Below the pieces are notes generated by a model that was not told the DNA's origin, searched no databases, and saw only the letters and a list, made by a program, of their open reading frames with translations. A stretch of 45,018 bases of DNA from an uncultured Hyphomicrobiales bacterium (lineage in GTDB: Bacteria > Pseudomonadota > Alphaproteobacteria > Rhizobiales > Beijerinckiaceae): the NCBI GenBank assembly GCA_903902915.1, contig CAIUWR010000079.1:1-45018 (forward strand), given 5' to 3'. The translations under genes were made by a program, and so were the position numbers. Numbering within the stretch: the stretch's first letter is position 1; every line of letters starts with the position of its first letter. Shown here piece by piece: positions 25,734 through 39,351 of this stretch.

Positions 25734-27542
25734 ATGGCCATCTTGGATCAGGTCGCCAGCGAATGGGCCTATATACGCGGCGCCTATGGCGCGTTGCGCG
25801 GCACAGTGCCGATTGGCCGCAACCCCGGGCGCACCGCGCGCGAACTGTTCGAGGATCTGGCGCAACGCTTCGGCGAGCGGCTGGCGCTTTTCTCGGGCAC
25901 GGAACGCCTGACCTTCGCCGGGCTCGACGCGCGGGCGAATCGTTACGCCCGATGGGCGCAATCCATCGGCGTCCGGCGAGGCGACGTGGTTGGTCTGCTC
26001 ATGCCGAACCGGCCGGAATTTCTCGCCATCTGGCTTGGCGTCGCCAAAGCCGGCGGCGTGACCGCTCTGCTCAACACCCATCTGACGGGCGCCTCGTTGG
26101 CCCATTGCGTCAACTGCACAGGCGCCAAGGCCCTCATCGTCGACGCCGCGCTACTGGACCAATTCGAAAGCGCCCGGCCGCGTCTGGCCGCTTGCCCGCC
26201 CCTCTTCATCCATGGCGAGGCGATGACCGGGGTCAACGCCCGCATCGACCGGATCGTCGAGGGCTTTCCAGGCGAGCGGCTGACAGGCGCCGCGCGCGTC
26301 CCCCTGACGATCAATGATCGCTGCCTCTTCATATTCACCTCCGGCGCGACGGGCCTGCCGAAAGCGGCGAATGTGAATCATTACCGGGTGCAGCTCGCAA
26401 TGCAGGGGTTCGCAGGTCTGACAGGCGCCCGCGCAGGCGACCGCATGTATGATTGCCTGCCCATGTATCATTCGGCGGGCGGGCTCTGCGCCACCGGCGC
26501 GGTGCTGAGCGTGGGCGGCTCCTGCTTCATTCGCGACAAATTCTCCGCCCGCGACTTCTGGCCCGAAATCATCGAGCATGATTGCACCATGTTCGCCTAT
26601 ATCGGCGAGCTTTGCCGGTATCTGCTGGCCGCCCCCAGCTCTCCTGTCGACAGGGGGCATAAAATCCGCCTGTGCTTTGGCAATGGTCTTCGCCCCGATA
26701 TTTTCGAAGCCTTCCGGGACCGCTTCGCCCTGCCCCAGATTCTGGAATTTTACGCAGCGACCGAGGGCAACATCACCATCTTCAACTTCGATTCGAAGCC
26801 GGGAGCCGTTGGCCGGATCCCTTGCTGGCTGGAGCACCGATTTCCCATCAAGCTCGTGCGTTACGATGTCGAGATCGGCATGCCGGCGCGCGGCCCGGAC
26901 GGGCGGTGCATCGAATGCGCGCCCGGGGAGCCGGGGGAGGCGATCGGCAAGATCGTCAATGACCCGGCGCGTCCCGCCAACCGTTTCGACGGCTACGCGG
27001 ACCCGCAGATGACGGGCGTGAAGATCTTGCGCGACGTCTTTGCGCCGGGCGACGCCTGGTTCCGCTCCGGCGATCTCATGCGCAAGGACGCGCGCGGCTA
27101 TTTCTACTTCATCGACCGTATCGGCGACACCTTTCGCTGGAAGGGCGAGAATGTCTCGACGACAGAGGTGAGCGAGGTGGTGAGCGCATTTCCCGGCGTG
27201 CGGGAGGCCAATGTCTATGGCGTGCAGGCGCCGGGTTTTGAAGGCCGGGCTGGCATGGCGGCTTTGGTGGTGGAGGATGAGGCGCGGTTCGATCTGGCGG
27301 GTTTTCGCGCCTGGCTGGCGGCGCATCTGCCGCCATATGCGCAACCTCTCTTCCTGCGCTTCCAGCGGGAGCTGGATGTCACCGCCACGTTCAAGCCCAT
27401 GAAATACAAGCTCGTCGAGCAGGGTTTCGACCCGCAGGGCATCGATGATCCGCTCTACTTCAACGATCCGCGCGCGGGCGCCTTCGTCCGCATCGACAGG
27501 GCGCTCTTCAGCGAGCTGGCGCGCGGGGCGATCCGCCTGTGA
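25734..27542 (+). CDS. long-chain acyl-CoA synthetase (FATP/FadD6 type)
   Basis: 602-residue AMP-forming ligase that activates long-chain fatty acids. P-loop FIFTSGATGLPKAANVNH near residue 202, the FATP-type YAATEGNITIFNFDSKPGAVGRIP, GDLMRKDARGYFYFIDRIGDTFRWKGENVST hinge, and the C-terminal FKPMKYKLVEQGFDP typical of SLC27-like enzymes. ATG 25734 is preferred over the longer frame because the recognisable protein begins there; the ribosome binding site is weak. It ends flush against the next synthetase gene, which is convergent. Confidence 0.93.
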   Translation: MAILDQVASEWAYIRGAYGALRGTVPIGRNPGRTARELFEDLAQRFGERLALFSGTERLTFAGLDARANRYARWAQSIGVRRGDVVGLLMPNRPEFLAIWLGVAKAGGVTALLNTHLTGASLAHCVNCTGAKALIVDAALLDQFESARPRLAACPPLFIHGEAMTGVNARIDRIVEGFPGERLTGAARVPLTINDRCLFIFTSGATGLPKAANVNHYRVQLAMQGFAGLTGARAGDRMYDCLPMYHSAGGLCATGAVLSVGGSCFIRDKFSARDFWPEIIEHDCTMFAYIGELCRYLLAAPSSPVDRGHKIRLCFGNGLRPDIFEAFRDRFALPQILEFYAATEGNITIFNFDSKPGAVGRIPCWLEHRFPIKLVRYDVEIGMPARGPDGRCIECAPGEPGEAIGKIVNDPARPANRFDGYADPQMTGVKILRDVFAPGDAWFRSGDLMRKDARGYFYFIDRIGDTFRWKGENVSTTEVSEVVSAFPGVREANVYGVQAPGFEGRAGMAALVVEDEARFDLAGFRAWLAAHLPPYAQPLFLRFQRELDVTATFKPMKYKLVEQGFDPQGIDDPLYFNDPRAGAFVRIDRALFSELARGAIRL

Positions 27543-29174
27543 TCACCCGCGCTCGCGCAATTCGCGACGAATCACCTTGCCGGACGTGGTGAGCGGCAGG
27601 CGGTCGATGAAGGCGACTTCGCGGGGATATTCGTGAGCCGACAGGCGGGTGCGCACGAAGCTCTGGATGTCGGCGGCCAGCTCGGCGGAGGGTTTGAACC
27701 CGGTTCGGGGCACGATGAAGGCCTTCACGATCTCGCCGCGAATGGCGTCCGGCTTGCCCACCGCCGCCCCGGCCTCCACGGCGGGATGGCGCAACAGGCA
27801 GTCTTCGATCTCGCCCGGCCCGATGCGATAGCCCGACGAGGTGATCACATCATCGTCGCGGCCAAAGAAGAAGACATAGCCGTCAGCGTCGCGCCGCCCC
27901 TGATCCCCGGTCGTCATCCAATCGCCGATGAATTTGGCCTGCGTCGCCTGCGGATTGTTCCAATAGCCGAGGAACATGACGGGATCAGGCCGCAGGACCG
28001 CGATCTGGCCGGGCTCATCGGCCTCGCAACGCGAGCCATCGGGGCGAATCACGTCGCAGATGTGGCCAGGCACCGATTTGCCGATGGCGCCGGCGCGCGA
28101 CACGCCCATGGCCATGCAGGAGGCCAACACCAGATTGCATTCGGTCTGGCCGTAAAATTCATTGATGGTGAGGCCGAAAGCCTCCCGGCCCCAGGCATAG
28201 GTCTCCGCGCCCAGGGATTCGCCGCCCGAAGCGAGCGTCCGCAGGTCCACATTGTAGCGTCGTCCCGCCGCGTGAACGCTGCGCAACATGCGCAGCGCGG
28301 TCGGCGGGATGAAGGCGTTGCGCACGTCCAGTTGCGCCATCAGATGCAGCGCCGCTTCCGGGTCGAAGCGGTCGAACCGCCGCGCCACGACCGCGACGCC
28401 AAAATAGAGGCTGGGCAGCAGCACATTGAGCAAGCCGCCCGCCCAGGCCCAATCGGCGGGCGTCCAGAAACGGTCGCCCGGTCTGGGAAAGCCCTCATGG
28501 GGGAATTGCACGCCGGGCAGATGGCCCAGCAGCACCCGATGGGCGTGGAGCGCCCCCTTGGCCGGACCAGTGGTGCCAGACGTGTAGATCATCATGGCCG
28601 GATCGTCCGGTCCGGTGTCGACTGGGGTGAAGGCGGGAGAACCGCTCTCCAGCAATTGCGCGAATCCAAAAGCCGCGCCGTCGGGACCATCCGTCGAGAC
28701 GAGCAGATCCAGTTGGGGCAGGCGCGCGCGGATCGACGACACTTTCGCAAGGCCCGGCGCATCGGTGATCAGCGCCCGCACCCCTGCATTCGCCAGTCGA
28801 TATTCCAGCGCATCCACGCCGAACAGGGCGGCCAGCGGCAGGGCGATGGCGCCCAGCTTGTAGATCGCCACATGGGCGATGACGAATTCGGACATTTGCG
28901 GCAGCAGGATCGCCACCCGGTCGCCGCGCGCCACGCCTGCCGCCCGCAGCGCATGCGCCAGCCGGTTGGAGCGTTCGGCGAGCGCGCCGAAGGTGAGGGT
29001 TTCGAGCGTCCCGCCGCGCAAGTCCAGAATCGCGGGCAGGTCCGGCTGGGTCGTAGCCCAGGCGTCGGAGACCGCGACGCCCATGTTGAAGCGCGGGGGG
29101 ACGGCCCAGCGGAAGCGGGCGGAAAGTTGCTGATAGTCGCTGGCGTCAGGCAGCACGGCGGCGTCCCGGTTCAC
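27543..29174 (-). CDS. acyl-CoA synthetase (AMP-forming), medium-chain/acetyl type
   Basis: 543-residue ANL-superfamily ligase. P-loop MIYTSGTTGPAKG near residue 194, WTPADWAWAGGLLN, A5 motif NEFYGQTECNLVLASC, GYWNNPQATQAKFIGDWMTTGDQGRRDADGY, the hinge FFGRDDDVITSSGYRIGPGEIE, and C-terminal lysine in LTTSGKVIRRELRE. The pattern matches acetyl-CoA synthetase-like acyl-CoA synthetases; chain-length preference cannot be told. GTG start at 29174. It is head-to-tail with no partner and convergent with the FATP-type gene. Confidence 0.92.
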   Translation of the reverse strand: MNRDAAVLPDASDYQQLSARFRWAVPPRFNMGVAVSDAWATTQPDLPAILDLRGGTLETLTFGALAERSNRLAHALRAAGVARGDRVAILLPQMSEFVIAHVAIYKLGAIALPLAALFGVDALEYRLANAGVRALITDAPGLAKVSSIRARLPQLDLLVSTDGPDGAAFGFAQLLESGSPAFTPVDTGPDDPAMMIYTSGTTGPAKGALHAHRVLLGHLPGVQFPHEGFPRPGDRFWTPADWAWAGGLLNVLLPSLYFGVAVVARRFDRFDPEAALHLMAQLDVRNAFIPPTALRMLRSVHAAGRRYNVDLRTLASGGESLGAETYAWGREAFGLTINEFYGQTECNLVLASCMAMGVSRAGAIGKSVPGHICDVIRPDGSRCEADEPGQIAVLRPDPVMFLGYWNNPQATQAKFIGDWMTTGDQGRRDADGYVFFFGRDDDVITSSGYRIGPGEIEDCLLRHPAVEAGAAVGKPDAIRGEIVKAFIVPRTGFKPSAELAADIQSFVRTRLSAHEYPREVAFIDRLPLTTSGKVIRRELRERG

Positions 29175-29204
29175 GTCTCGCAGCTTTTACAGCGGCTGCG
29201 ATCA

Positions 29205-29230
29205 ATAAAAAAGCCGGGCGAGCCCGGCTT
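29205..29230 (-). terminator. atp operon terminator
   Basis: AAGCCGGG-CGAG-CCCGGCTT stem with TTTTTTAT following on the minus strand, 26 nt past atpC. It ends the atpHAGDC transcript before the acyl-CoA synthetase start region. Confidence 0.88.
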
Positions 29231-29255
29231 TCCGTTTCATGCGATGCGATGCGGC

Positions 29256-29657
29256 TCAGATGCTGAGGACCGCGCGAACTTCGCGCAGTTGATCGAGCTT
29301 CTCGGCGGCGATGCGCTTGCCTTCGTCGGAGGTCGCGTCGCTGAGGTCTTCCTCGACGTCCTTGATCTGGGCGTCGATCTTGGCGGCGTCGAGTTCTTCG
29401 ACCGGGATCGCCTGTTCGGCGAGAATCGTCAGGCCCGTCGCGGACACGTCGGCGAAGCCTCCACGGACGAAAAGGCGCTGCTTTTTCGTGGCGGATTCAT
29501 CGACTTCAACGATGCCGGGCTTCAGCACCGACATGACCGGGGCATGGTCCTTGAGCACCGTGAAGGCGCCCTCGGCGCCCGGCACAACGACAGCCTCGAC
29601 GGCGCCGGAGAAGAGCATGCGCTCCGGCGAGACGAGTTCGAAGTGGAAAGCGGCCAT
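29256..29657 (-). CDS. atpC: ATP synthase F1 subunit epsilon
   Basis: 133 residues of the F1 central stalk. The N-terminal beta-sandwich ([38 protein letters not shown]) and the helical hairpin C-terminus are present. This subunit couples rotation and can inhibit ATP hydrolysis. Last gene of atpHAGDC, 29 nt behind atpD, followed by a terminator. Confidence 0.97.
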   Translation of the reverse strand: MAAFHFELVSPERMLFSGAVEAVVVPGAEGAFTVLKDHAPVMSVLKPGIVEVDESATKKQRLFVRGGFADVSATGLTILAEQAIPVEELDAAKIDAQIKDVEEDLSDATSDEGKRIAAEKLDQLREVRAVLSI

Positions 29658-29686
29658 TGCTCAATCTCCGGTGAGGATGCTCTGGC

Positions 29687-32019
<2,333 letters not shown>

Positions 32020-32047
32020 GGGCTTCCGCTCTGGTCAGATGAGCCGA

Positions 32048-34140
<2,093 letters not shown>

Positions 34141-34551
34141 AATTGGCCCCTGGAACTGGCGAACTTCAGCAGGCGTGCCGCAAGGTTTTGAAAGTCAGCC
34201 GCCTTTGGAAAGCGGTTCACTCCTGCGGCGAAAGCCGCAACCACGACGACATGCTGTGGGAACGGGACCGAACAGGCGCGAGCGCGCATCCGTCCCGAAG
34301 GCGGCTGTGACCTAACACATGGCTATTTGGCGCGCAACCCTGCCAAGCTGCCCCGCCAGGGCTTTGCCGGGCTTCCTGCGGTCGCCAATCGCTCCAGGGC
34401 GCGCAAGGTTGCGTCAAGAAAGCGTCGCACAAACGCCACGCCGCTGAATTAGTTCCCAATTTCGTAAAAATCCTTTCGCGGGGGCGCGCCGCTTCCGCTA
34501 TGGTTAGCAATTAGTTGAGAGGGACAGCGGGTCAGACCGCGAGGAGCCGCC
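34141..34551. other. intergenic region before the atp operon
   Basis: 411 bp that must hold the leftward atpH promoter and the rightward promoter of the small gene at 34552. I see no convincing sigma-70 pair for atpH. For the right-hand gene TATGGT at 34499-34504 is a possible -10 with a weak -35. Several GC-rich short inverted repeats are present; no ORF with a ribosome binding site. Confidence 0.4.
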
Positions 34552-34878
34552 ATGCCCAAGCGTTTCGGAGCATTCCTTCTGGGAGCAGCACTGGTTTCCG
34601 CCTTGATTCCGGGCAAATCGAAAGAGCCCGCTCAGCCCCGCCCCCGTCCCCGTCGCAACTTGGCGCAAAAGCCGCTGTATGCGCTCGTGCAGACAAGGCC
34701 GCAGGCGCTCATCCTGGCGGTGAGCGAGTCGCGCGCCGACCTCGAAGCGGAAATGGGGGAACTGAACGAGACCTGGAATCTCGAGGGTTTGCGCATCGAG
34801 TTCCACAGCTACGAAATCCAGCCCGTCTGCCTGTTGCAGACCGACCGCGATCAATTCCCCAAATTGACCGCCGCATAG
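34552..34878 (+). CDS. unrecognised small protein with N-terminal hydrophobic segment
   Basis: 108 residues, not recognised. Residues 3-20 (KRFGAFLLGAALVSALIP) could be a signal peptide or a membrane anchor, followed by a basic Pro/Arg linker and a compact domain with a predicted helix (ADLEAEMGELNETWNL) and two strands ending in QPVCLLQTDRDQFPKL. GAGGAG sits 5 nt before the ATG. It converges with gpsA (22 nt apart). Codon use is ordinary, so it is likely real. Confidence 0.7.
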   Translation: MPKRFGAFLLGAALVSALIPGKSKEPAQPRPRPRRNLAQKPLYALVQTRPQALILAVSESRADLEAEMGELNETWNLEGLRIEFHSYEIQPVCLLQTDRDQFPKLTAA

Positions 34879-34900
34879 TTTGCGGGGGCCGCGCTGCGGC

Positions 34901-35887
34901 TCAGGCTTCAGCTTTCGATGGCCTGGCCAGCAGGGCCTCAACGGCCGCATCGACGCTGATTCGGCCCGCCAGGATCGCCTCGACGCTCTGGGCGATGGGC
35001 ATGTCGATCCCCTTGGCGCCCGCCAGTTCGATCAGAACGCTCGCCGTGAAGGCGCCCTCGGCGAGCTTTCCCTGCATGGCCTGTTCAGGCGTTTGGCCGC
35101 GTCCGATGGCGAAGCCGAGGGAGAAATTGCGCGATTGGGCCGAGCCGCAGGTCAGAACCAGATCTCCAAGGCCGGACAGGCCCATCAGCGTGTCTGGCCG
35201 CGCGCCGCAGGCGCGGCCGAAGCGGCCGAGTTCGGCGAAGCCCCGCGCCACCAGCGCCGCCCCCGCGCTCGCTCCCAGTCCCCGTCCCGCCGCGATGCCG
35301 CAGGCGATGGCGAGCACATTCTTGGCGGCGCCGCCGATCTCCACGCCCAGCACGTCGGTTGAATGGTAAAGCCGGAAGGCGGGCGCCGAAAGAGCGGCGG
35401 CGATGCGCTGCGCCAGCGCTTCATCGACGGCGGCCAGGGTCACGGCGGTCGGCAAGCCGCGCGATACGTCTGCGGCGAAGCTGGGGCCGGACAGGACCGC
35501 CGCCGGATTGTCCGGCAGCGTCTGCGCCAGCACTTCGCTCATGAAAAGGCCCGTGCCGCGCTCGATGCCTTTGGAGCACAGCACGATGGGCCGGCCTGGC
35601 GCCACGATCCCCGAAAGACGGGCGGCCAGATCCCGGGTCGCCTGGGCCGGGACCACGGCCAGCAGAAGATCCGCCTTGGCGGCGGCGGCCAGATCGGTCT
35701 GCGGCGTCACGCCCGCATCGAGCGCCACGCCTGGCAGATGCGGATTTTCGCGCGTGCGGGCGATGGCGGCCATCACGGCCGGGTCGCGTCCCCACAGGCT
35801 GACCTCATGGCCCGCCCGCGCCGCCACATTGGCGAGCGCCGTACCCCAGGCCCCCGCGCCCAGAACAGAAACCGAGCGGAATTCCAC
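34901..35887 (-). CDS. gpsA: glycerol-3-phosphate dehydrogenase [NAD(P)+]
   Basis: Makes sn-glycerol 3-phosphate from dihydroxyacetone phosphate for phospholipid synthesis. 328 residues with the Rossmann loop [13 protein letters not shown] at residues 8-20, [30 protein letters not shown], the catalytic lysine in [13 protein letters not shown], and the C-terminal [17 protein letters not shown] segment. Start is GTG 35887 behind AGGCGCAAG. It is third in the leftward run tsaD-PLD-gpsA. Confidence 0.96.
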   Translation of the reverse strand: MEFRSVSVLGAGAWGTALANVAARAGHEVSLWGRDPAVMAAIARTRENPHLPGVALDAGVTPQTDLAAAAKADLLLAVVPAQATRDLAARLSGIVAPGRPIVLCSKGIERGTGLFMSEVLAQTLPDNPAAVLSGPSFAADVSRGLPTAVTLAAVDEALAQRIAAALSAPAFRLYHSTDVLGVEIGGAAKNVLAIACGIAAGRGLGASAGAALVARGFAELGRFGRACGARPDTLMGLSGLGDLVLTCGSAQSRNFSLGFAIGRGQTPEQAMQGKLAEGAFTASVLIELAGAKGIDMPIAQSVEAILAGRISVDAAVEALLARPSKAEA

Positions 35888-35950
35888 CTTGCGCCTCGCG
35901 TGTTCAACTGGAGGCGACCTTATTCCAGTTCTCGCCGTGGCGGAACCGGC

Positions 35951-36511
35951 TCAGGGCCGAAAGGGATCATTGTCCCGCCGGGTCCAGATCTGCTGGAATT
36001 TCAGGGCGAAAGCGCCCGCGATCTGCGGGCTTTCCAGCACGATGATGTCGTTGTCCTGCCTGCGCGTCCCGGAGAAGCTGAAATTGGCGGAACCCGTGCG
36101 CAGCCAGCGACCGTCCACCTGATAGGCTTTGAAATGCATGATGTCCCGGCTCACGGCCTTGAAGCGGGTCTCTACGCCGGGCATGCGCAACAGGGCGGCC
36201 AGACGTTCCCGCGGTTCGCCGTCCTGCGGATCGCGCTGGTCTGCGTCGAGGTAGAGACGCAGCTTCACGCCGCGTCGCACGGCCGCCTCCAGCGCGTCGA
36301 TCACCGGACGCTGCGTCAAAACATAGGCGGCCATGTCGATGGTCTGCGGCGCGCGGGCGATAAGGCCGGGGTCGATCTGGTCGAAGCCCTCGGAGGGGCC
36401 ATAATAAATGCGCGCGGCGGCCATGGCGGGCTCGTGGTCGAGCGGTCCGCGCGCGGAGCCGGGCGCGAGGCTCAGCAGAAAGGTGGCGGCGAGAACAAGG
36501 GGTCGTCGCAT
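35951..36511 (-). CDS. exported single-HKD phospholipase D-like nuclease
   Basis: 186 residues with a signal peptide (LVLAATFLLSLAPGSA). One HKD motif is visible: HFKAYQVDGRWLRTGSANFSFSGTRRQDND near residues 125-155, preceded by an AAYVLTQRPVIDALEAAVRRGVKLRLYLD segment. A single-motif protein of this size resembles the Nuc endonuclease group, which dimerises to complete the active site. It probably cleaves nucleic acid or phospholipid in the periplasm; substrate unknown. It is wedged between tsaD (22 nt) and gpsA (63 nt). Confidence 0.88.
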   Translation of the reverse strand: MRRPLVLAATFLLSLAPGSARGPLDHEPAMAAARIYYGPSEGFDQIDPGLIARAPQTIDMAAYVLTQRPVIDALEAAVRRGVKLRLYLDADQRDPQDGEPRERLAALLRMPGVETRFKAVSRDIMHFKAYQVDGRWLRTGSANFSFSGTRRQDNDIIVLESPQIAGAFALKFQQIWTRRDNDPFRP

Positions 36512-36532
36512 GGGAGCCCGCGAATCGGGAGC

Positions 36533-37594
36533 TTAAGCCTTGCCATTGTGGCTGCGCTGCGCGCCCGCGTCGAGAGGCCAGCGGGGGCGAGGGGCGAAGT
36601 CCATGGCGTCGGTCATGCCAAGGCGCAGCCGCTCCAGCCCGGCCCAGGCGATCATGGCGCCATTGTCGGTGCAGAGCCCCGGCGGGGGAATGACGAGCTT
36701 GACGCCGGTCTGGGTGGAGAGGCGGCTCAGGGCGTGGCCGATGGCCTGATTGGCCGCCACGCCGCCCGCCACCACCAGAGCTTGCGGCGGGCCGAACTGT
36801 TCGCGGAACAGACGCAGGCCCGCGCGGGTGCGGTCGCCGATCACATCCACGACGGCGGCCTGAAAGCTGGCGCACAGATCCGCCACGTCATTGGGTCGAG
36901 GCGTCCGGCCGAGCCGCTGGATTTCCAGCCGCACCGCCGTTTTGAGGCCGGAGAGGGAGAAATCCGCGCCCGGGCGGCGCAGCATGGGGCGCGGCAGGTC
37001 GAAGATGGTCGGATCGCCGGTTTGCGCCGCCCGCTCCACCTGCGGCCCGCCCGGATAAGGCAGGTTCAACATCTTGGCCACCTTGTCGAAGGCCTCGCCA
37101 ATGGCGTCGTCCACGGTGGCGCCGATGCGGGTGTATTCGCCAACGCCCCGAACAGCGATGAGCTGGGTATGGCCGCCGGAGACCAGCAGCAGCAGATAGG
37201 GGAAATCGACGCCATCGGTCAGCCGCGCGGTGAGCGCATGGGCCTCCAGATGGTTGATCGCCATGAACGGCTTGGCCCCCGCCAGCGCCAGGGCCTTGCC
37301 GGTGGTCAACCCCACCATGACGCCGCCGATCAGGCCGGGGCCTGCGGCGGCGGCGACGCCGTCAAGCTGCGAAAAGCGCAGGCCCGCCTTGTCGAGGGCG
37401 CGACGCACCAGATGGTCGAGGATCTCCACATGGGCGCGCGCCGCGATTTCGGGCACCACGCCCCCATAGGCCGCATGTTCGGCGATCTGGGAATGAACCT
37501 CGTTCGACAGGATCGCGCCGCTCCCGTTCGGCCGCAGCTCCACCACGGAGGCGGCGGTTTCATCGCAGGTGCTCTCGATCCCCAGAACGCGCAT
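36533..37594 (-). CDS. tsaD: tRNA N6-adenosine threonylcarbamoyltransferase TsaD
   Basis: Transfers the threonylcarbamoyl group to A37 of ANN-decoding tRNAs together with TsaB and TsaE. 353 residues: start [16 protein letters not shown], the metal-binding HxxxH in INHLEAHAL near residue 111, [10 protein letters not shown], and the second metal site in [22 protein letters not shown] lies ahead of ATG 37594. It is divergent from hemC with a ~95-bp shared promoter region. Confidence 0.97.
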   Translation of the reverse strand: MRVLGIESTCDETAASVVELRPNGSGAILSNEVHSQIAEHAAYGGVVPEIAARAHVEILDHLVRRALDKAGLRFSQLDGVAAAAGPGLIGGVMVGLTTGKALALAGAKPFMAINHLEAHALTARLTDGVDFPYLLLLVSGGHTQLIAVRGVGEYTRIGATVDDAIGEAFDKVAKMLNLPYPGGPQVERAAQTGDPTIFDLPRPMLRRPGADFSLSGLKTAVRLEIQRLGRTPRPNDVADLCASFQAAVVDVIGDRTRAGLRLFREQFGPPQALVVAGGVAANQAIGHALSRLSTQTGVKLVIPPPGLCTDNGAMIAWAGLERLRLGMTDAMDFAPRPRWPLDAGAQRSHNGKA

Positions 37595-37689
37595 CGCTTC
37601 TCCTCGTCCCCGTCTTTCGCCTCGGCCCGCAGCACCCTATAGTCCCCTTCATCCATTCCGCAATGATCGCGGCGGGACTTCAGGACATC

Positions 37690-38610
37690 ATGACAGAACC
37701 CTTCCTTCGAATCGGCACCCGCGGCTCGCCTCTTGCGCTGGCCCAGACCCATCTGGTGCGCCGGCTGATCGCCGAAGCGCATGGCATGGCGCAGGAGCGC
37801 ATCGAAGTGGTGGTGATCCGCACCACCGGCGACGCCATCCAGGACCGGCCCCTGTCGGAATCAGGCGGCAAAGGCCTCTTCACCAAAGAGCTGGACGCCG
37901 GCTTGCTGGAAGGGAGCATCGATCTGGCGGTCCATTCGTCGAAGGATCTGCCCACGGTTCTGCCCGAGGGCCTGTGCGTGGCGGGCTATCTGCCGCGCGA
38001 GGATGTGCGCGACGTGCTCATCACCGCCCATGGCGCGAGCTTCGCGGATCTCCCGCATGGCGCGAAGCTGGGCACCGCCTCGCTGCGCCGGGGCGCGCAG
38101 GCCAAACGGCTGCGCCCGGATCTGGAATTGACCCTGCTGCGCGGCAATGTGGAGACGCGCCTGCGCAAGGCCGAGACCGGGGAGGTGGACGCCACCTTGC
38201 TGGCGCTGGCGGGCCTCAAGCGTCTGGGTCTGGCGCATCGGGCCACCTGCGTGCTGAGCGTCGAGGATTTTCTCCCGGCCGTGGGGCAGGGCGCCATCGG
38301 CATCGCCACCCGCACCGAGGATCACGCCACCCGCGTGGCTTTGGGCGCCATTTTTGATGACGCCACCGGCTGCGCCCTCACCGCCGAGCGCGCCTTCCTG
38401 CGCGTTCTGGACGGCTCCTGCCGCACCCCCATCGCGGGCCATGCGACGGTTTTGCAGGGGGTCGTCATGTTCAAGGGCACGGTGCTGCGGGCCGATGGGT
38501 CGCAGGCCTGGGACGTCGAAGAGTCCGGCCATCCCGACGAGGCCCAGATGATCGGCGCGCGCGCCGGGCGTCGCCTGCTCGATGTGATGCCGCCCGACGT
38601 GCTGCCCTGA
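37690..38610 (+). CDS. hemC: hydroxymethylbilane synthase (porphobilinogen deaminase)
   Basis: Polymerises four porphobilinogens to hydroxymethylbilane for heme, cobalamin and chlorophyll. About 306 residues: IGTRGSPLALAQT start, KGLFTKELDAGLLEG, DLAVHSSKDLPT, and the cofactor cysteine in LDGSCRTPIAGHA near residue 242. The frame opens at 37663, but ATG 37690 matches the family N-terminus and has CAGGACA upstream. It is followed one base later by hemD. Confidence 0.97.
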   Translation: MTEPFLRIGTRGSPLALAQTHLVRRLIAEAHGMAQERIEVVVIRTTGDAIQDRPLSESGGKGLFTKELDAGLLEGSIDLAVHSSKDLPTVLPEGLCVAGYLPREDVRDVLITAHGASFADLPHGAKLGTASLRRGAQAKRLRPDLELTLLRGNVETRLRKAETGEVDATLLALAGLKRLGLAHRATCVLSVEDFLPAVGQGAIGIATRTEDHATRVALGAIFDDATGCALTAERAFLRVLDGSCRTPIAGHATVLQGVVMFKGTVLRADGSQAWDVEESGHPDEAQMIGARAGRRLLDVMPPDVLP

Positions 38611-38611
38611 C

Positions 38612-39307
38612 ATGCGGGTGATCGTGACCCGGGCCAGGGGCGACGCGGAGCGAACCGCCGCCGCCTTGCGCGCCCGCGGTCACGCGGCGCTGCTCTCGCC
38701 GGTGCTCGAGATCGTGAGCGCGGGGGCGGTGATTGATCCGCGCCCAGCCGAGGCGGTCATCGCCACCAGCGCCCACGCTTTCGAATTCATCGCCCCGCTC
38801 GAGGCGGAACGGCTCGCCCATCGGCCCCTCTTCGTGGTCGGCGCCCGCACGGCGCAGGCGGCCATCGGCGCGGGTTTGGCGCCGCCCCGTCTCGTCGCCC
38901 CGAGCGCGGCGGACCTTTCGTCCCGGCTGGCGCGAGACGTGTCGCCCCCCGCGCGGCTGCTTTATCTGGCGGGCCATGACCGCAAGCCCGATCTGGAAGA
39001 GGCGCTGCGCCGGCGCGGCTTCACGCTTGACGTCGTCGTGACCTATGCGGCCCGCGCCCTCGACGCGCTTTCGCCTGAAGTCGTTGCGGCTTTGGCCGAA
39101 GGCGAGGCCGACGCCGTCCTGCATTTCTCCCGCCGCAGCGCGCAATTGTTTCTCGCCTGCGCGGCGCGGGCGGGGGTGGCCCGCCAAGCCGCCGGGCTGC
39201 GGCATGTCTGCATTTCGCAAGATGCGGCGGCGGACCTCGGGTCCAGCGCCGTCCTCGCCCCGACGCCCGACAGCGTCGGGCTCTTCAAGGCCCTTGAACA
39301 AATGTGA
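38612..39307 (+). CDS. hemD: uroporphyrinogen-III synthase
   Basis: Closes and inverts ring D of hydroxymethylbilane. 231 residues with the two-domain HemD pattern: RVIVTRARGDAERTAAALRARGH, SAHAFEFIAPL, the linker RLLYLAGHDRKPDLEEALRRRGF, and the C-terminal VCISQDAAADLGS plus APTPDSVGLFKAL. The family is poorly conserved, but the position one base behind hemC supports the call. It is weakly linked to the downstream receptor gene (44-nt gap). Confidence 0.92.
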   Translation: MRVIVTRARGDAERTAAALRARGHAALLSPVLEIVSAGAVIDPRPAEAVIATSAHAFEFIAPLEAERLAHRPLFVVGARTAQAAIGAGLAPPRLVAPSAADLSSRLARDVSPPARLLYLAGHDRKPDLEEALRRRGFTLDVVVTYAARALDALSPEVVAALAEGEADAVLHFSRRSAQLFLACAARAGVARQAAGLRHVCISQDAAADLGSSAVLAPTPDSVGLFKALEQM

Positions 39308-39351
39308 GCGACGCGACAAGATCAAACCATAAAAATCAGGAGGAAGCGTCG

